The position numbers and the translations under genes are program-made. Shown piece after piece: positions 15,455 to 24,156 of a stretch of 64,000 nt of DNA (the stretch's first letter is position 1; each line of letters begins with the position of its first letter). Location: NCBI RefSeq assembly GCF_014837235.1, contig NZ_JACYFT010000001.1:1005688-1069687 (forward strand). The letters are read 5' to 3'. The notes under the pieces were generated by a model. It ran no database searches. It saw only the letters and a program-made list of their open reading frames with translations, and had not been told where the DNA came from. This DNA comes from Limnohabitans radicicola. GTDB taxonomy: Bacteria > Pseudomonadota > Gammaproteobacteria > Burkholderiales > Burkholderiaceae_C.

Positions 15455-16444
15455 CTAATTTTGTAAATTTTTAACGAATACCCGAGTTAAACCCATCAAA
15501 GCGTCGGTGAATGGCGTGTGGACACCCGTCATTTGCCCCAATTCGCGCACCGCGCCCACCAAAGCATCCAGCTCAATCGGCTTGCGGGCCTGAACATCCT
15601 GGAGCATGGAAGTCTTGAAAGCCCCCAGTTTGCGGGTCACGGCGTGCCGGTCTTCCGGGCTCTGATCGATTGGGATGCTGATGCGCTCGCCAATGGCCTT
15701 GGCTTCGAGCATCACGCTCGAAATGAAACCGCGCACCAGTGCGTCGTCTAGGATCTGGTCGGTGGTGGCCCCAGTGATGGCGCTGACCGGGTTGACGGTC
15801 ATGTTGCCCCAGAGCTTGTACCAAATGTCTTTTTGAATCTGTGGTGAGAGCGTGGCATTGAAACCTGCTTGCTTGAGCAAGGCATGCAAGGCCTGCGCGC
15901 GTGGCGTGGCTTGCCCGGAGAGCTCACCCACGATCAGGCCATCGCCAAAGTGGTGGCGGATCACGCCCGGTGCATCGACCGAGCAGCTGGCATGCACCAC
16001 GCAGCCGATGATGTGCTGCGCGGGCAAGGCGCGGGAAATGGTGCCCTCGGGGTCCACGCACTGGAGCGTGCGACCCGCCACCGGCCCGCCAAAGCCTTGC
16101 AAAAACCACCAGGGCACACCGTTCATGGCCGTGAGCACGACGGTGTCCGGGCCGATCAGCGGCCCCACCTGTGCGGCCACCGAAGACAGCGCAGGGGCTT
16201 TGACCGAGATCACCACCAAGTCCTGCACGCCCAAGACGGCCGCATCGTTGGACGCCTTCACCGACACCGTGTGCAGGGTGCCGCCCTGGTGCAGTTGCAG
16301 ACCGTGCTGTTGCAGGGCCGCCAGGGTGTCGCCACGCGCCAGCACGCTGAGCTGCGCGCCTGTGCGTGCCAAGTGCACCCCCATCCAGCCGCCGATGGCG
16401 CCCGCGCCGACGATGGCGATTTTTTGAAATGCCGGTGTGCTCAT
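15455..16444 (-). CDS. 2-dehydropantoate 2-reductase family oxidoreductase (ApbA/PanE)
   Basis: A 329-residue NAD(P)H-dependent reductase. The N-terminal Rossmann fold starts at once with the GxGxxG in IVGAGAIGGWMG (about 11-22), and the C-terminal ApbA domain includes IWYKLWGNMTVNPVSAITGA (about 222-241), with the conserved lysine of the family in WYKLWGN. PanE reduces ketopantoate for coenzyme A, but relatives in catabolic clusters reduce other 2-keto acids. Its position as the last gene of the hpa-like run and its ATGA overlap with the aldolase-like gene point to a catabolic rather than a biosynthetic job. The ATG at 16444 is chosen for that coupling. Confidence 0.82.
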   Translation of the reverse strand: MSTPAFQKIAIVGAGAIGGWMGVHLARTGAQLSVLARGDTLAALQQHGLQLHQGGTLHTVSVKASNDAAVLGVQDLVVISVKAPALSSVAAQVGPLIGPDTVVLTAMNGVPWWFLQGFGGPVAGRTLQCVDPEGTISRALPAQHIIGCVVHASCSVDAPGVIRHHFGDGLIVGELSGQATPRAQALHALLKQAGFNATLSPQIQKDIWYKLWGNMTVNPVSAITGATTDQILDDALVRGFISSVMLEAKAIGERISIPIDQSPEDRHAVTRKLGAFKTSMLQDVQARKPIELDALVGAVRELGQMTGVHTPFTDALMGLTRVFVKNLQN

Positions 16445-17235
16445 GCGCGCCACCCACTGTCGATGCGATCCACCTGACGGACCAAGGCATCGAACACGTC
16501 TTGCCCCGCCCCGTGGTTGGGGTTGAACTGCAACGCATCGCGTGTGCACTTGGCAGCAATGGCTTCAGGCACCGGGATCGGCGCACCCATGCTTTGTGTG
16601 GCCAGCTGAATCTCGCAGGCACGCTGCAGCGTCCACAGGATCGCAAATGTCTGCGGCAAAGTGGTGCCCCAGGACAACAGGCCGTGGTTGCGCAGGATGA
16701 CGGCGGGCTTGTTGCCGATGCTTTGCAAGACACGCGGCCCCTCTTCGGCATGGATGGTGATGCCCTCGAAGTCGTGGTACGCCACCATGCCGTGCAGTTG
16801 CGCCGAATAAAAGTTGCTTTGCGAGAGGCCGTCTTTGAGACAAGCCACCGCCACACCCGCGGTGGTGTGGGTGTGCATCACGCAGTGCGCGCCCTCAATG
16901 CCGCCGTGCAGCGTGGCATGCACCACAAAGCCAGCGGGGTTGACCTTGTGGGACGAGCCGTCCAGCACATCGCCTTGCATGTTGATCTTGACCAGATTGC
17001 TGGCGGTGACTTCGCTGTAGTGCAGCCCAAAGGGGTTGATCAAAAATTGCTTGTCGCCACCGGTCACGCTGTCGGGCAGGCGCAGCGTGATGTGGTTGTA
17101 GATCATCTCGGTCCAGCCGAGCATGGCAAACACGCGGTAGCAACTGGCCAGCTGGAGCCGCGCCTGCCATTCATCGGGGTGCATGTGTGCAGGTGCAGGG
17201 ACATGGGTGGACGCGGGTTTCAAAACGGCATTCAT
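16441..17235 (-). CDS. Class II aldolase/adducin family protein
   Basis: A 264-residue aldolase II/adducin fold. The zinc ligands appear as HTHTTAGVAVA (His121, His123) and a later RNHGLLSWG histidine. Aligned by eye on fuculose-phosphate aldolase, the position of the catalytic Glu before the HxH pair is a Gly (in NPAGFVVHA), so ordinary aldolase chemistry may be lost; many adducin-like members share this. It follows a Bug receptor and precedes the PanE-like gene in the same leftward unit, so it likely acts on a small keto/hydroxy acid made in that pathway. GGAG stands eight bases before the ATG at 17235. Confidence 0.83.
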   Translation of the reverse strand: MNAVLKPASTHVPAPAHMHPDEWQARLQLASCYRVFAMLGWTEMIYNHITLRLPDSVTGGDKQFLINPFGLHYSEVTASNLVKINMQGDVLDGSSHKVNPAGFVVHATLHGGIEGAHCVMHTHTTAGVAVACLKDGLSQSNFYSAQLHGMVAYHDFEGITIHAEEGPRVLQSIGNKPAVILRNHGLLSWGTTLPQTFAILWTLQRACEIQLATQSMGAPIPVPEAIAAKCTRDALQFNPNHGAGQDVFDALVRQVDRIDSGWRA

Positions 17236-17263
17236 GGCGCGAACTCCAGACAGGATCAAAGAC

Positions 17264-18253
17264 TCAAGCCTCGGCGGTGAAGCCGATGGTCTTGACGATG
17301 GGTGCCCACTTGGCGGTGTCCTTGCGAATCAGCTCGGACAATTCGGCAGGGGTGCTGGACAGGGCTTCCAGACCGAAGGTGGCCAAACCGTCCACCACGT
17401 CCTTGGAGGCCAGTGCGGCCTTGACCGCGGCGTTCAGGCGCGCCACCACATCGGGCGCAGCCTTGGCGGGCAGGAAGAAGGCGAACCACTCGCTGTGCAC
17501 CATGTCCTTGAGGCCCTGCTCGGCGTAGGTGGGCACATCGGGGGCAAAACGGTTGCGCTTGGCGCCCGACGTGGCCAAGATGCGCACCTTGCCCGTGGGC
17601 AGGTGTTGAGTGATGTCACCAATGGGGCCACTGACGGCCGCGATCTGGCCACCCAGCAAATCGAGCATGGCCGGCTGTGTGCCGCGGTAGGCCACATGCT
17701 TGATCTCGACACCCGCGTGGCGGCCCAGCAAAGCACCCACAAAGTGCGGTGTGGAGCCTGCGGCAGGCGAGCCGAAGTTGGCGAGTGTGGGGTTGGCTTT
17801 GGCCCAGGCCATGAAGTCGTTGAGGTTCTTGACGCTTTCAGGCACGGCAGGGCCCACGGCAAAGCCGAAGTCGAACACGCAAGCGATCGACACGGGGCTC
17901 AGGTCGGTGGCTGGGTCGTAGCTGAGCTTTTTGTAGATGTGCGGGTAGATGGTCAGCATCGAGGTGGGCGTCTGCAGCATGGTCGCGCCGTCAGCCGGTT
18001 GGCTCTTGACGAACTGGATGGCGATCTGCCCCCCTGCGCCGGTCTTGTTTTCAACCACTGCAGCCTTGGCGTAGCTGCCGGTCAATCGCGCAGCCACACG
18101 GCGGCAGGTGGTGTCCGAGGTGCCGCCAGCGGCAAAGCCAGTGACGATCTTGAAGTTCTCGATCTGGGCCTGGGCCATGACCTGCTGGCCCAAGCTGGCC
18201 AGCAAAGCGCCAGCGCTGGTGGATTGAACGAATTGACGACGGGAAATGCTCAT
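17264..18253 (-). CDS. Bug-family tripartite tricarboxylate transporter receptor (first copy)
   Basis: A 329-residue periplasmic solute-binding protein of the TctC/Bug family. The N-terminus is a signal with twin arginine, SISRRQFVQSTSAGALLAS, and the mature domain carries the family's FAAGGTSDTTCRR (the P-G-G-x-x-D loop, here AGGTSD), VVENKTGAGGQIA, and IYPHIYKKL. Bug proteins capture carboxylates for a membrane partner (TctAB) that is not in this window. The gene lies between the IlvD/Edd dehydratase and the aldolase-like gene, suggesting uptake of the acid those enzymes use. AGGAG is six bases before the ATG at 18253. Confidence 0.9.
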   Translation of the reverse strand: MSISRRQFVQSTSAGALLASLGQQVMAQAQIENFKIVTGFAAGGTSDTTCRRVAARLTGSYAKAAVVENKTGAGGQIAIQFVKSQPADGATMLQTPTSMLTIYPHIYKKLSYDPATDLSPVSIACVFDFGFAVGPAVPESVKNLNDFMAWAKANPTLANFGSPAAGSTPHFVGALLGRHAGVEIKHVAYRGTQPAMLDLLGGQIAAVSGPIGDITQHLPTGKVRILATSGAKRNRFAPDVPTYAEQGLKDMVHSEWFAFFLPAKAAPDVVARLNAAVKAALASKDVVDGLATFGLEALSSTPAELSELIRKDTAKWAPIVKTIGFTAEA

Positions 18254-18292
18254 GGAAGTCTCCTGGTTGAAGTTGAAATACACGCTCACAAA

Positions 18293-20023
18293 TCAAGATT
18301 CATCGCGCAGCCAATGGACTGCGCCCGAATGGGTGACCGCCCCCTGGTGGCTGGGGCGGACGGTCAAAGCATACTTTTCCAGCAGGCCCCCGCGCTGCGC
18401 TGCAGCGAACGGGGACCAGCGGGCCAGCCGCTGCGCCAGTTCGGCGTCGCTCAGCTGCACGGCAATGCTGCGGGCCTCGGGGCGGGCGTCGATGGTGATC
18501 AGGTCACCATCGGGCAGCGCGGCAATCGGGCCTCGGTCTGCCGCTTCGGGGCCCGCATAGCCAATGCACAAACCCCGCGTAGCACCAGAGAACCGTCCGT
18601 CGGTGAGCAAGGCCACCTTGTCGCCCATGCCCTGCCCGTACAGCAAGGCGGTGATGCCCAGCATCTCGCGCATGCCGGGGCTGCCTTTGGGGCCTTCGTT
18701 GCGAATCACGATCACATCGCCCGGCTGGTAGGCCATGGCCTGCACGGCGGCCTGGGCTTGCTCTTCGGATTCAAACACCCGCGCAGGGCCCTGGTGCACC
18801 AAGGTCTTGAGCCCGGCGGTCTTGAGCAGTGCACCGTCAGGGCACAAATTGCCCTTGAGCACCGCCAGGCCGCCGTCCAGCGACAAGGCTTGCTCCACCG
18901 AGCGCACCACCTGGTCATCGGGCGCGTTGGCCGTGGCGAGTTCCTGCGCCAGCGTGCGGCCGGTGTAGGTCAGCACATCGCCATGCAGATGGCCCGTGCG
19001 CAGCAATTCGCGCAGCACCACACCTGCGCCACCGATGTAGAACATGTCGCGCGCCAGGTATTGGCCGCCGGGGCGCAAATCGGCAATCAGCGGGGTACGC
19101 GCAAACACCTCGGCCACATCGTCCAGATGAAAGCGGATGCCCGCCTCGTGGGCAATTGCCGGGATGTGCAGCGCCGCATTGGTCGAGCCGCCCGTGGCGG
19201 AGACGATGGCGCAGGCGTTTTCGAGTGCTTGGCGCGTGACGATGTCGCGCGGCAGGGGTGCGTCGCCCATCACCGCCGCCATCAGGGTTTTGGCGGCGCG
19301 GCGCAGCAAAGGCGCCCGCTCGCTGAAGACCGCAGGCACCATGCTGGAGCCAATCGGGGCCAGGCCCAGCGCCTCAGACACCATGCCCATGGTGTTGGCC
19401 GTAAACTGCCCGGCGCAAGCACCCGCTGTGGGCAGGCAGGCGCGGCTGATGGCGTCGAGTTCGTCCTGTGTGGCGTCACCGGCCAGCACCTTGCCGATGG
19501 TTTCGTAGGTGTCGACCACGTTCAGGTCGCGGCCATGCACACCTGGGGTCTGGCCAGGCAAGGCCGAGCCCCCGTGCACAAACACGCTGGGCACATTGCA
19601 GCGCACCATGCCCATCATCAGGCCCGGCAGGTTCTTGTCGCAGGCCCCAATGCCAAAGATGCCGTCCCACTGGTGGCCACGCACCGAGGCCTCCACACTG
19701 TCAGCGATCAGCTCGCGCGAGATCAGCGAAAAACGCATGCCCGAATGCGCCATGGTCAGGCCATCGGACACCGACACCACCGGGCATTCGTGCGGCGTGC
19801 CGCCTGCGGCATAGATGCCGGTCTTGGCATGCTGGGCCTGCTCCCGCAGGTTGAGGTTACAGGGACTCATCTCCCCGCCCGTGTGGAACACGCCCACATG
19901 CGGGCGGGCGATGTCTTCCTCGTCCTGACCCAGGGCATGCAAAAAACTGCGCGTGGTGGCGCGGATCGTGCCTCCGTAGATCGTGGCCGATCGGAATTTT
20001 CGGGGCGGCTGCTCGTTGCTCAT
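18293..20023 (-). CDS. IlvD/Edd family dehydratase (sugar-acid or dihydroxy-acid dehydratase)
   Basis: A 576-residue iron-sulfur dehydratase of the dihydroxy-acid dehydratase / phosphogluconate dehydratase family. Cluster cysteines are seen at about Cys55 (EMSPCN), Cys128 (GIGACDKNLPG) and Cys200 (TAGACAGQFTANTM), and the C-terminus has RGLCIGYAGPEA. It removes water from a 2,3-dihydroxy acid to give a 2-keto acid. In E. coli-type cells the biosynthetic IlvD acts on valine/isoleucine precursors; here the gene sits in a catabolic run with Bug receptors and aldolases, so a sugar-acid substrate (for example an aldonate) is more likely. It follows hpaI after eight bases. Confidence 0.88.
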   Translation of the reverse strand: MSNEQPPRKFRSATIYGGTIRATTRSFLHALGQDEEDIARPHVGVFHTGGEMSPCNLNLREQAQHAKTGIYAAGGTPHECPVVSVSDGLTMAHSGMRFSLISRELIADSVEASVRGHQWDGIFGIGACDKNLPGLMMGMVRCNVPSVFVHGGSALPGQTPGVHGRDLNVVDTYETIGKVLAGDATQDELDAISRACLPTAGACAGQFTANTMGMVSEALGLAPIGSSMVPAVFSERAPLLRRAAKTLMAAVMGDAPLPRDIVTRQALENACAIVSATGGSTNAALHIPAIAHEAGIRFHLDDVAEVFARTPLIADLRPGGQYLARDMFYIGGAGVVLRELLRTGHLHGDVLTYTGRTLAQELATANAPDDQVVRSVEQALSLDGGLAVLKGNLCPDGALLKTAGLKTLVHQGPARVFESEEQAQAAVQAMAYQPGDVIVIRNEGPKGSPGMREMLGITALLYGQGMGDKVALLTDGRFSGATRGLCIGYAGPEAADRGPIAALPDGDLITIDARPEARSIAVQLSDAELAQRLARWSPFAAAQRGGLLEKYALTVRPSHQGAVTHSGAVHWLRDES

Positions 20024-20030
20024 GGCCGCA

Positions 20031-20843
20031 TCAATAGGTTTGACCCGGGGTGGCCGCAGGCACGACCACTTGCTTGAAATGCGCGGCCAGGTCGGCGGTC
20101 TGGCGCATCAGGATTTGCGTGTCCAGACCCACGGCCACAAAAACCGCCCCCAGCTGCAGGTACTGCGCAGCCAGTTGCCGGTCGGGCGTGAGGATGCCGG
20201 GCGCCTTGCCCGCTTTGAGAATGCGCGCAATGGCATCGGCAATCGCCGCCTGCACCTCGGGGTGCGCCGCATTACCCACGTGGCCCATGCTGGCCGACAA
20301 ATCGGCAGGCCCAATGAACACGCCGTCCACACCCGGCGTCGCGGCGATCGCGTCCAGGTTCTTCAGGGCTTCGAGCGACTCGACTTGCACCAGCAGGCAC
20401 ACCTCTTCATTGGCACGCTGGAAGTAGTCTGCGTAATGGCCCCAGCGCGACGCACGGGCACCGGCCATGCCGCGCACACCGCCCTGGCCATCGTTTTGCG
20501 GGTAACGCATGGCTTGCACCAGCTGGGCCGCCTGCTCAGGGGTGTCAACCATGGGCACCAGGATGTTCTGTGCGCCCAGGTCCAGGTACTGCTTGATGAG
20601 CGCTGTCTCACCCACGGGCACGCGACACACGGCATGGCTGCCCGGGTAGGCGGCCAGGGTCTTGAGCTGGGCCAGGATGCTGCTCAGGCTGTTGGGCGAG
20701 TGTTCGCCATCGATGACCAGCCAGTCGAATCCGGCCAGCGCACAGATTTCGGCGCTGTAGTCACTGGCCAGGCCCATCCACAGACCGATCTGGGGACGGC
20801 GCTCGCGCAGAGCTTGCTTGAAGGTGTTGACAGGGGTTTGCAT
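20031..20843 (-). CDS. hpaI: 4-hydroxy-2-oxo-heptane-1,7-dioate aldolase
   Basis: A 270-residue class II metal-dependent aldolase of the HpcH/HpaI family. It splits 4-hydroxy-2-oxoheptanedioate into pyruvate and succinate semialdehyde, the last step of homoprotocatechuate meta-cleavage. The visible core is GLWMGLASDYSAEICA, FDWLVIDGEHSPN, a QVES metal-ligand glutamate and the FIGPADLSASMG aspartate. The start MQTPVNTFKQAL at 20843 gives the usual length. It lies ten bases after hpaH in the run hpaR-G1-G2-E-D-F-H-I, which fixes the assignment more firmly than sequence alone. Confidence 0.93.
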   Translation of the reverse strand: MQTPVNTFKQALRERRPQIGLWMGLASDYSAEICALAGFDWLVIDGEHSPNSLSSILAQLKTLAAYPGSHAVCRVPVGETALIKQYLDLGAQNILVPMVDTPEQAAQLVQAMRYPQNDGQGGVRGMAGARASRWGHYADYFQRANEEVCLLVQVESLEALKNLDAIAATPGVDGVFIGPADLSASMGHVGNAAHPEVQAAIADAIARILKAGKAPGILTPDRQLAAQYLQLGAVFVAVGLDTQILMRQTADLAAHFKQVVVPAATPGQTY

Positions 20844-20853
20844 GGCGTAGCTC

Positions 20854-21675
20854 TCAGACAAAACGGAATTGAAGTTGGCCCAATGGCCCATAGTCGGCAT
20901 CAAACACATCGCCCACCTTGGCGGGCGCGGGTTTGGTGAAGGAGCCGGCAAGGACGATTTCGCCCGCCTGCAAATGCTCGCCCCAAGGCGCGAGCTTGTT
21001 GGCCAGCCAGGCGATGCCCACGGCCGGGTGCCCCTGAACGCCCGCTGCCAGACCGGTTTCTTCGACCACGCCGTTCTGGCGCAGGATGGCGCCGCACCAG
21101 GGCAGATTGGTGGTCAATGGATCAACCCGCTGGGCCCCCAGCACGATGCCTGCATTGGCCGCGTTATCGCTGATGGTGTCGAACACTTTGCGCATGACCT
21201 TGGTGTGGCGGTCGAACTGTTCGATGCGAGAGTCGATGATCTCGATGGCGGGCGTGACGTATTCGGTGGCATCGAGCACTTGCTCCACCGTCACGTTCGG
21301 GCCGCGCAGTGCCTTCTTCAGGATGAAGGCCAGCTCCACCTCGACGCGTGGGGCGATGAAGTTCTGGTGCGGGATGTCCAGCACCTGACCGGGTGTGCAG
21401 GTGTAGAGCATGTCGTCCAGCAGCGTGCCGTAGTCGGGCTCGTCGATCTGGCTGGACACCTGCATGGCGCGACTGGTGAGGCCAATCTTGTGGCCGATCA
21501 TGGTGCGGCCCTCGGCGAACTTGATCTGCATCCAGGCGCGGTTGATGCGGTAGCCGTCTTCGATGGTCATGCCCGGGAAGCGTTTGGAAAAGTGCTCGAT
21601 CTGCACACGCGATTTTTCGGACTGGTTGAGCTCTTGCGCGAGCTGCTGGATCTGGTCTTCGGTGAATATAGACAT
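20854..21675 (-). CDS. hpaH: 2-oxo-hept-4-ene-1,7-dioate hydratase
   Basis: A 273-residue hydratase of the fumarylacetoacetase-like MhpD/HpaH group that adds water to 2-oxohept-4-enedioate to give the HpaI substrate. The typical stretches are [26 protein letters not shown] (with the metal-binding acidic residues), [10 protein letters not shown] and the closing [12 protein letters not shown]. Length is close to the family norm. Between it and hpaF lies the 70-bp hairpin element, so the two genes are separated by more than their neighbours are. Confidence 0.93.
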   Translation of the reverse strand: MSIFTEDQIQQLAQELNQSEKSRVQIEHFSKRFPGMTIEDGYRINRAWMQIKFAEGRTMIGHKIGLTSRAMQVSSQIDEPDYGTLLDDMLYTCTPGQVLDIPHQNFIAPRVEVELAFILKKALRGPNVTVEQVLDATEYVTPAIEIIDSRIEQFDRHTKVMRKVFDTISDNAANAGIVLGAQRVDPLTTNLPWCGAILRQNGVVEETGLAAGVQGHPAVGIAWLANKLAPWGEHLQAGEIVLAGSFTKPAPAKVGDVFDADYGPLGQLQFRFV

Positions 21676-21693
21676 GGTTTGACTCTTGCGGGC

Positions 21694-21763
21694 GTTTCAG
21701 AAATGGGGGTCAGAGCCCGAGTTTGCTGGCGCGAAATCGGGATCCGACCCCTATTTCTGAAAC
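21694..21763. repeat. 70-bp inverted-repeat (REPIN/MITE-like) hairpin element
   Basis: Two 18-bp arms, 21694-21711 and 21746-21763, are inverted copies with one mismatch (GTTTCAGAAATGGGGGTC against GTTTCAGAAATAGGGGTC). The 34-bp centre has a further CCCGA/TCGGG pair and GGATCC. The right arm supplies the last codons and the TAG stop of hpaF. In the mRNA this would fold into a strong hairpin between hpaF and hpaH. The GGGGTC...GATCCGACCCC layout resembles palindromic elements often seen scattered in betaproteobacterial genomes; only one copy is in this window. Confidence 0.8.
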
Positions 21764-22179
21764 AAGGGATGGAGGTTGCTGTGCTTGGCGTCGAACACCT
21801 CAGGCCCGACGTCGATCTGCAGCGTGATGCCGATGTGGCGCTGCGCCATGACGGGCGCAAAAAAGGTTTTGGCCACTTCGAGCAGGGTCTGCCCGGCGCG
21901 CTGTTGCGTGGCTTCGGTGCGACCACGGCCCATGCGCACATTCAGGTACACAAAGGCGTAATCGCCCGTGCCCCCGGCTTCGCGCCCTGCTGCGCCGCCA
22001 TCGGCGACAGCGTAGTGCGGCGCGGGATAGGCCAGCACACGCGTGCCGCCTGTGGGGAAGACCTGTTTGTCTTGTTCGTCCCGGACGGTGAGCATGGCGT
22101 CGGCCATCTGGCGGCAGAGCGTGGTCATGTTGACTTCAGCGTCCAGCTGGCCGGTGTAGAGGATCACGAGATGGGGCAT
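21751..22179 (-). CDS. hpaF: 5-carboxymethyl-2-hydroxymuconate delta-isomerase
   Basis: A 142-residue isomerase of the CHMI/4-oxalocrotonate tautomerase superfamily. After Met removal the catalytic N-terminal proline would be exposed (MPHLVILYTG). It converts 5-carboxymethyl-2-hydroxymuconate into 5-oxopent-3-ene-tricarboxylate. It is somewhat longer than the roughly 126 residues of E. coli HpaF, due mainly to a longer middle loop (APHYAVADGGAAGREAGGTG region). The C-terminal SNLHPLFQK corresponds to the family end, but its final codons and stop lie inside the right arm of the inverted-repeat element, which therefore inserted exactly at the gene end. Confidence 0.9.
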   Translation of the reverse strand: MPHLVILYTGQLDAEVNMTTLCRQMADAMLTVRDEQDKQVFPTGGTRVLAYPAPHYAVADGGAAGREAGGTGDYAFVYLNVRMGRGRTEATQQRAGQTLLEVAKTFFAPVMAQRHIGITLQIDVGPEVFDAKHSNLHPLFQK

Positions 22180-22194
22180 AAGTTCCTCTCCGAA

Positions 22195-23121
22195 TCACAA
22201 ACGGGTGCTGATAGCGGTGTAGCCCTCGGCGCTGCTGGCCACCGGGGCAGGCACCTGCGCGCCGTCCTGCGGTGTGACTTCAAAAATCGCGTTGAGCTGG
22301 CCCGTACCGCTGGCCCCGAAGTACGGCGTGACCATGTCCACACCGCCGTCATAGGCCGTCCAGCCCAGAGCGCCCATCAGCATGGCGGTGTCGTGCATGA
22401 AGCCTTCGCCGTGGCCCTTGCTGGCGTACTCGGGCAGCATCTCGCAAAACGCCTTCCACTCGCGGTTCGACCACATGTGCAACACCTGCTTGTCGAGCTG
22501 CTCCAGAAACGGGCTCCAGATCTTGTGGGCAAACTCCGGCGCCAGGCCGTTCTGGGCAAAGCGGTGCGACAGCGAGCCGCTGGCCAGAAAGGCCACCTTG
22601 CCGTCGTAATGTTTTTCCACCGCTTCGCGCATGGCCCAGCCCAGGCGGGCGCTGTCATTGAGGTAATGCACCATGCACAAGGCCGAGACCGAGACCACCT
22701 TGAAATGCTGGTCTTCGTTCATGTAGCGCAGCGGCACCAAGGTGCCGTACTCGGGGTCGAGCGTGGTGTTGTCGTGCGCCAGTGTTTCCACGCCGTGTTC
22801 ATTGGCCACTTTGGCCAGCAGGTGCCCCAGCGCGGGGTTGCCCGGCGACTCGAAAGTCATGTGGTTGATGAAGTGCGGCAGTTCGTTGCTGGTGTAGCTG
22901 CCCTTGAAGTGCGGCGCGCAGTTGATGTGGTAGTTCGCGTTGACCAGCCAGTGCGTGTCAAACACCACCAGCGTGTCCACGCCCATGGCGCGGCAACGGC
23001 GGCTGATTTCCTTGTGCCCGTCGATGGCGCTTTGGCGTGTGCCAAAGCGGGGGCCAGGAATTTCGCTCAGGTACATGCTGGGCACGTGGGTGATTTTGGC
23101 GGCGAGGGCGAGCTTACCCAT
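22195..23121 (-). CDS. hpaD: 3,4-dihydroxyphenylacetate (homoprotocatechuate) 2,3-dioxygenase
   Basis: A 308-residue extradiol ring-cleavage dioxygenase of the LigB (class III) type, using non-heme iron to open homoprotocatechuate. Iron-ligand regions are visible as ITHVPSMYLSE near the N-terminus, FDTHWLVNANYHI (His) and later ASGSLSHRFAQNG. E. coli HpaD is of the same class. The ATG at 23121 follows AGGAG at a distance of nine; an alternative GTG lies three codons upstream. It is preceded by a Bug receptor gene and followed by hpaF after 15 bases, in pathway order. Confidence 0.94.
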   Translation of the reverse strand: MGKLALAAKITHVPSMYLSEIPGPRFGTRQSAIDGHKEISRRCRAMGVDTLVVFDTHWLVNANYHINCAPHFKGSYTSNELPHFINHMTFESPGNPALGHLLAKVANEHGVETLAHDNTTLDPEYGTLVPLRYMNEDQHFKVVSVSALCMVHYLNDSARLGWAMREAVEKHYDGKVAFLASGSLSHRFAQNGLAPEFAHKIWSPFLEQLDKQVLHMWSNREWKAFCEMLPEYASKGHGEGFMHDTAMLMGALGWTAYDGGVDMVTPYFGASGTGQLNAIFEVTPQDGAQVPAPVASSAEGYTAISTRL

Positions 23122-23170
23122 AGCGAGCACTCCTGGTATTTTCGAGTTGTCCCATTTGCGTGTTTCCTTG

Positions 23171-24136
23171 TCAGCTCTCGGCCGTGATGCCCGCCTTGCG
23201 GATCACCTGCGCGTATTTGTCGGTCTCGCTGCGGATGAAGGCGGCAAAGCGCTCGGACGTCCCCGCCAGCGACACAATGCCACCATCCGCAAAGGCCTGC
23301 ACCACAGCGGGTGCCTGCAAGGCCTTGTTGATTTCAAGGTTCAGGCGCTGCACCACCGCATCGGGTGTGCCGCTGCGTGTGAGGATGCCGTTCCACGAAT
23401 TGGATTCGATCGCCAAGCCTTGCTCGGTCAGCGTCGGAATCTGCGGTGCCAAGGGCGATCGTTTGGCCGTCGCCATGCCCAAAGCGACGAGCTTGCCGCT
23501 TTGCACATGCTGGCGGAACTCGGGCCAGTTGCCGAACATCACCGTGACCTGGCCACCAATCAGGTCGTTGAGCGCCGGGGCCTGGCCTTTGTAGGGCACG
23601 TGGATCATCTCGATGCCGGCTTGCGCTTCGAGCATGGCCCCCGAGATGTGGGCCGAGGTGCCCGCGCCAAAAGAGGCGTAGCTGAGCTTGCCGGGCTGCT
23701 TTTTGGCGGCTGCGATCAGGTCAGCCACGGTCTTGAGGCCGCTACCGGGGTGCGTGGCCAGCACATGCTCGGACATGCCCATGAGGCCGACCGGGCGCAG
23801 GTCGCGCTGACCGTCGTAGGGCAGGTTTTTCACCAGCGTCTGGTTGACACAGAAGCTGTTGGCCACGGTGACCAGGGTGTGGCCATCGGCTGGCGACTTG
23901 GCCGCCAGGTCCACGCCCAGCACCGTGCCCGCGCCTGGCTTGTTGTCCACCACCACGCTCTGCCCGAGTGATCTGGTGAGCTCGGCGGCGATCAGCCGCG
24001 TGACCACGTCGGTGGTGCCCCCGGGCGGGAAAGGCACGATCAGGCGGATGGGCTTGGCGGGCCACGTCTGTGTCTGGGCCTGCCCAGCCCAGGGCAAGGC
24101 GGCCACTGCGGAAAAGATCAATGCGCGACGCTGCAT
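23171..24136 (-). CDS. Bug-family tricarboxylate transporter receptor (second copy)
   Basis: A 321-residue periplasmic receptor of the TctC/Bug family, with a signal peptide (RRALIFSAVAALPWAGQAQ) and the canonical mature start WPAKPIRLIVPFPPGGTTDVV, including the P-G-G-x-x-D ligand loop, then VVDNKPGAG. It sits in the middle of the hpa genes, between the MAPEG gene and hpaD, so an aromatic or dicarboxylic acid of this pathway is a likely ligand. AGGA lies six bases before the ATG at 24136. An ATG at 24160 would overlap the MAPEG stop as ATGA but lengthens the signal; both are possible. Confidence 0.9.
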   Translation of the reverse strand: MQRRALIFSAVAALPWAGQAQTQTWPAKPIRLIVPFPPGGTTDVVTRLIAAELTRSLGQSVVVDNKPGAGTVLGVDLAAKSPADGHTLVTVANSFCVNQTLVKNLPYDGQRDLRPVGLMGMSEHVLATHPGSGLKTVADLIAAAKKQPGKLSYASFGAGTSAHISGAMLEAQAGIEMIHVPYKGQAPALNDLIGGQVTVMFGNWPEFRQHVQSGKLVALGMATAKRSPLAPQIPTLTEQGLAIESNSWNGILTRSGTPDAVVQRLNLEINKALQAPAVVQAFADGGIVSLAGTSERFAAFIRSETDKYAQVIRKAGITAES

Positions 24137-24156
24137 GGCCAGTCCTGTCTGGATGG

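Noticed and set aside
18293-20023. Calling the dehydratase IlvD of valine/isoleucine synthesis
   Set aside because: The family fits, but its catabolic operon context makes a sugar-acid or other dihydroxy-acid substrate more likely; the symbol was left blank.
17183-20077. A 964-codon open frame on the plus strand
   Set aside because: It lies antisense to a Bug receptor and an IlvD/Edd gene that have clear motifs and tight operon spacing. High GC leaves few stop codons in the opposite frame. The translation is His/Gln/Ala-rich noise with no domain.
20869-23187. A 772-codon plus-strand open frame over hpaH, hpaF and hpaD
   Set aside because: Same reason: antisense shadow across three recognised genes, spanning their intergenic regions.
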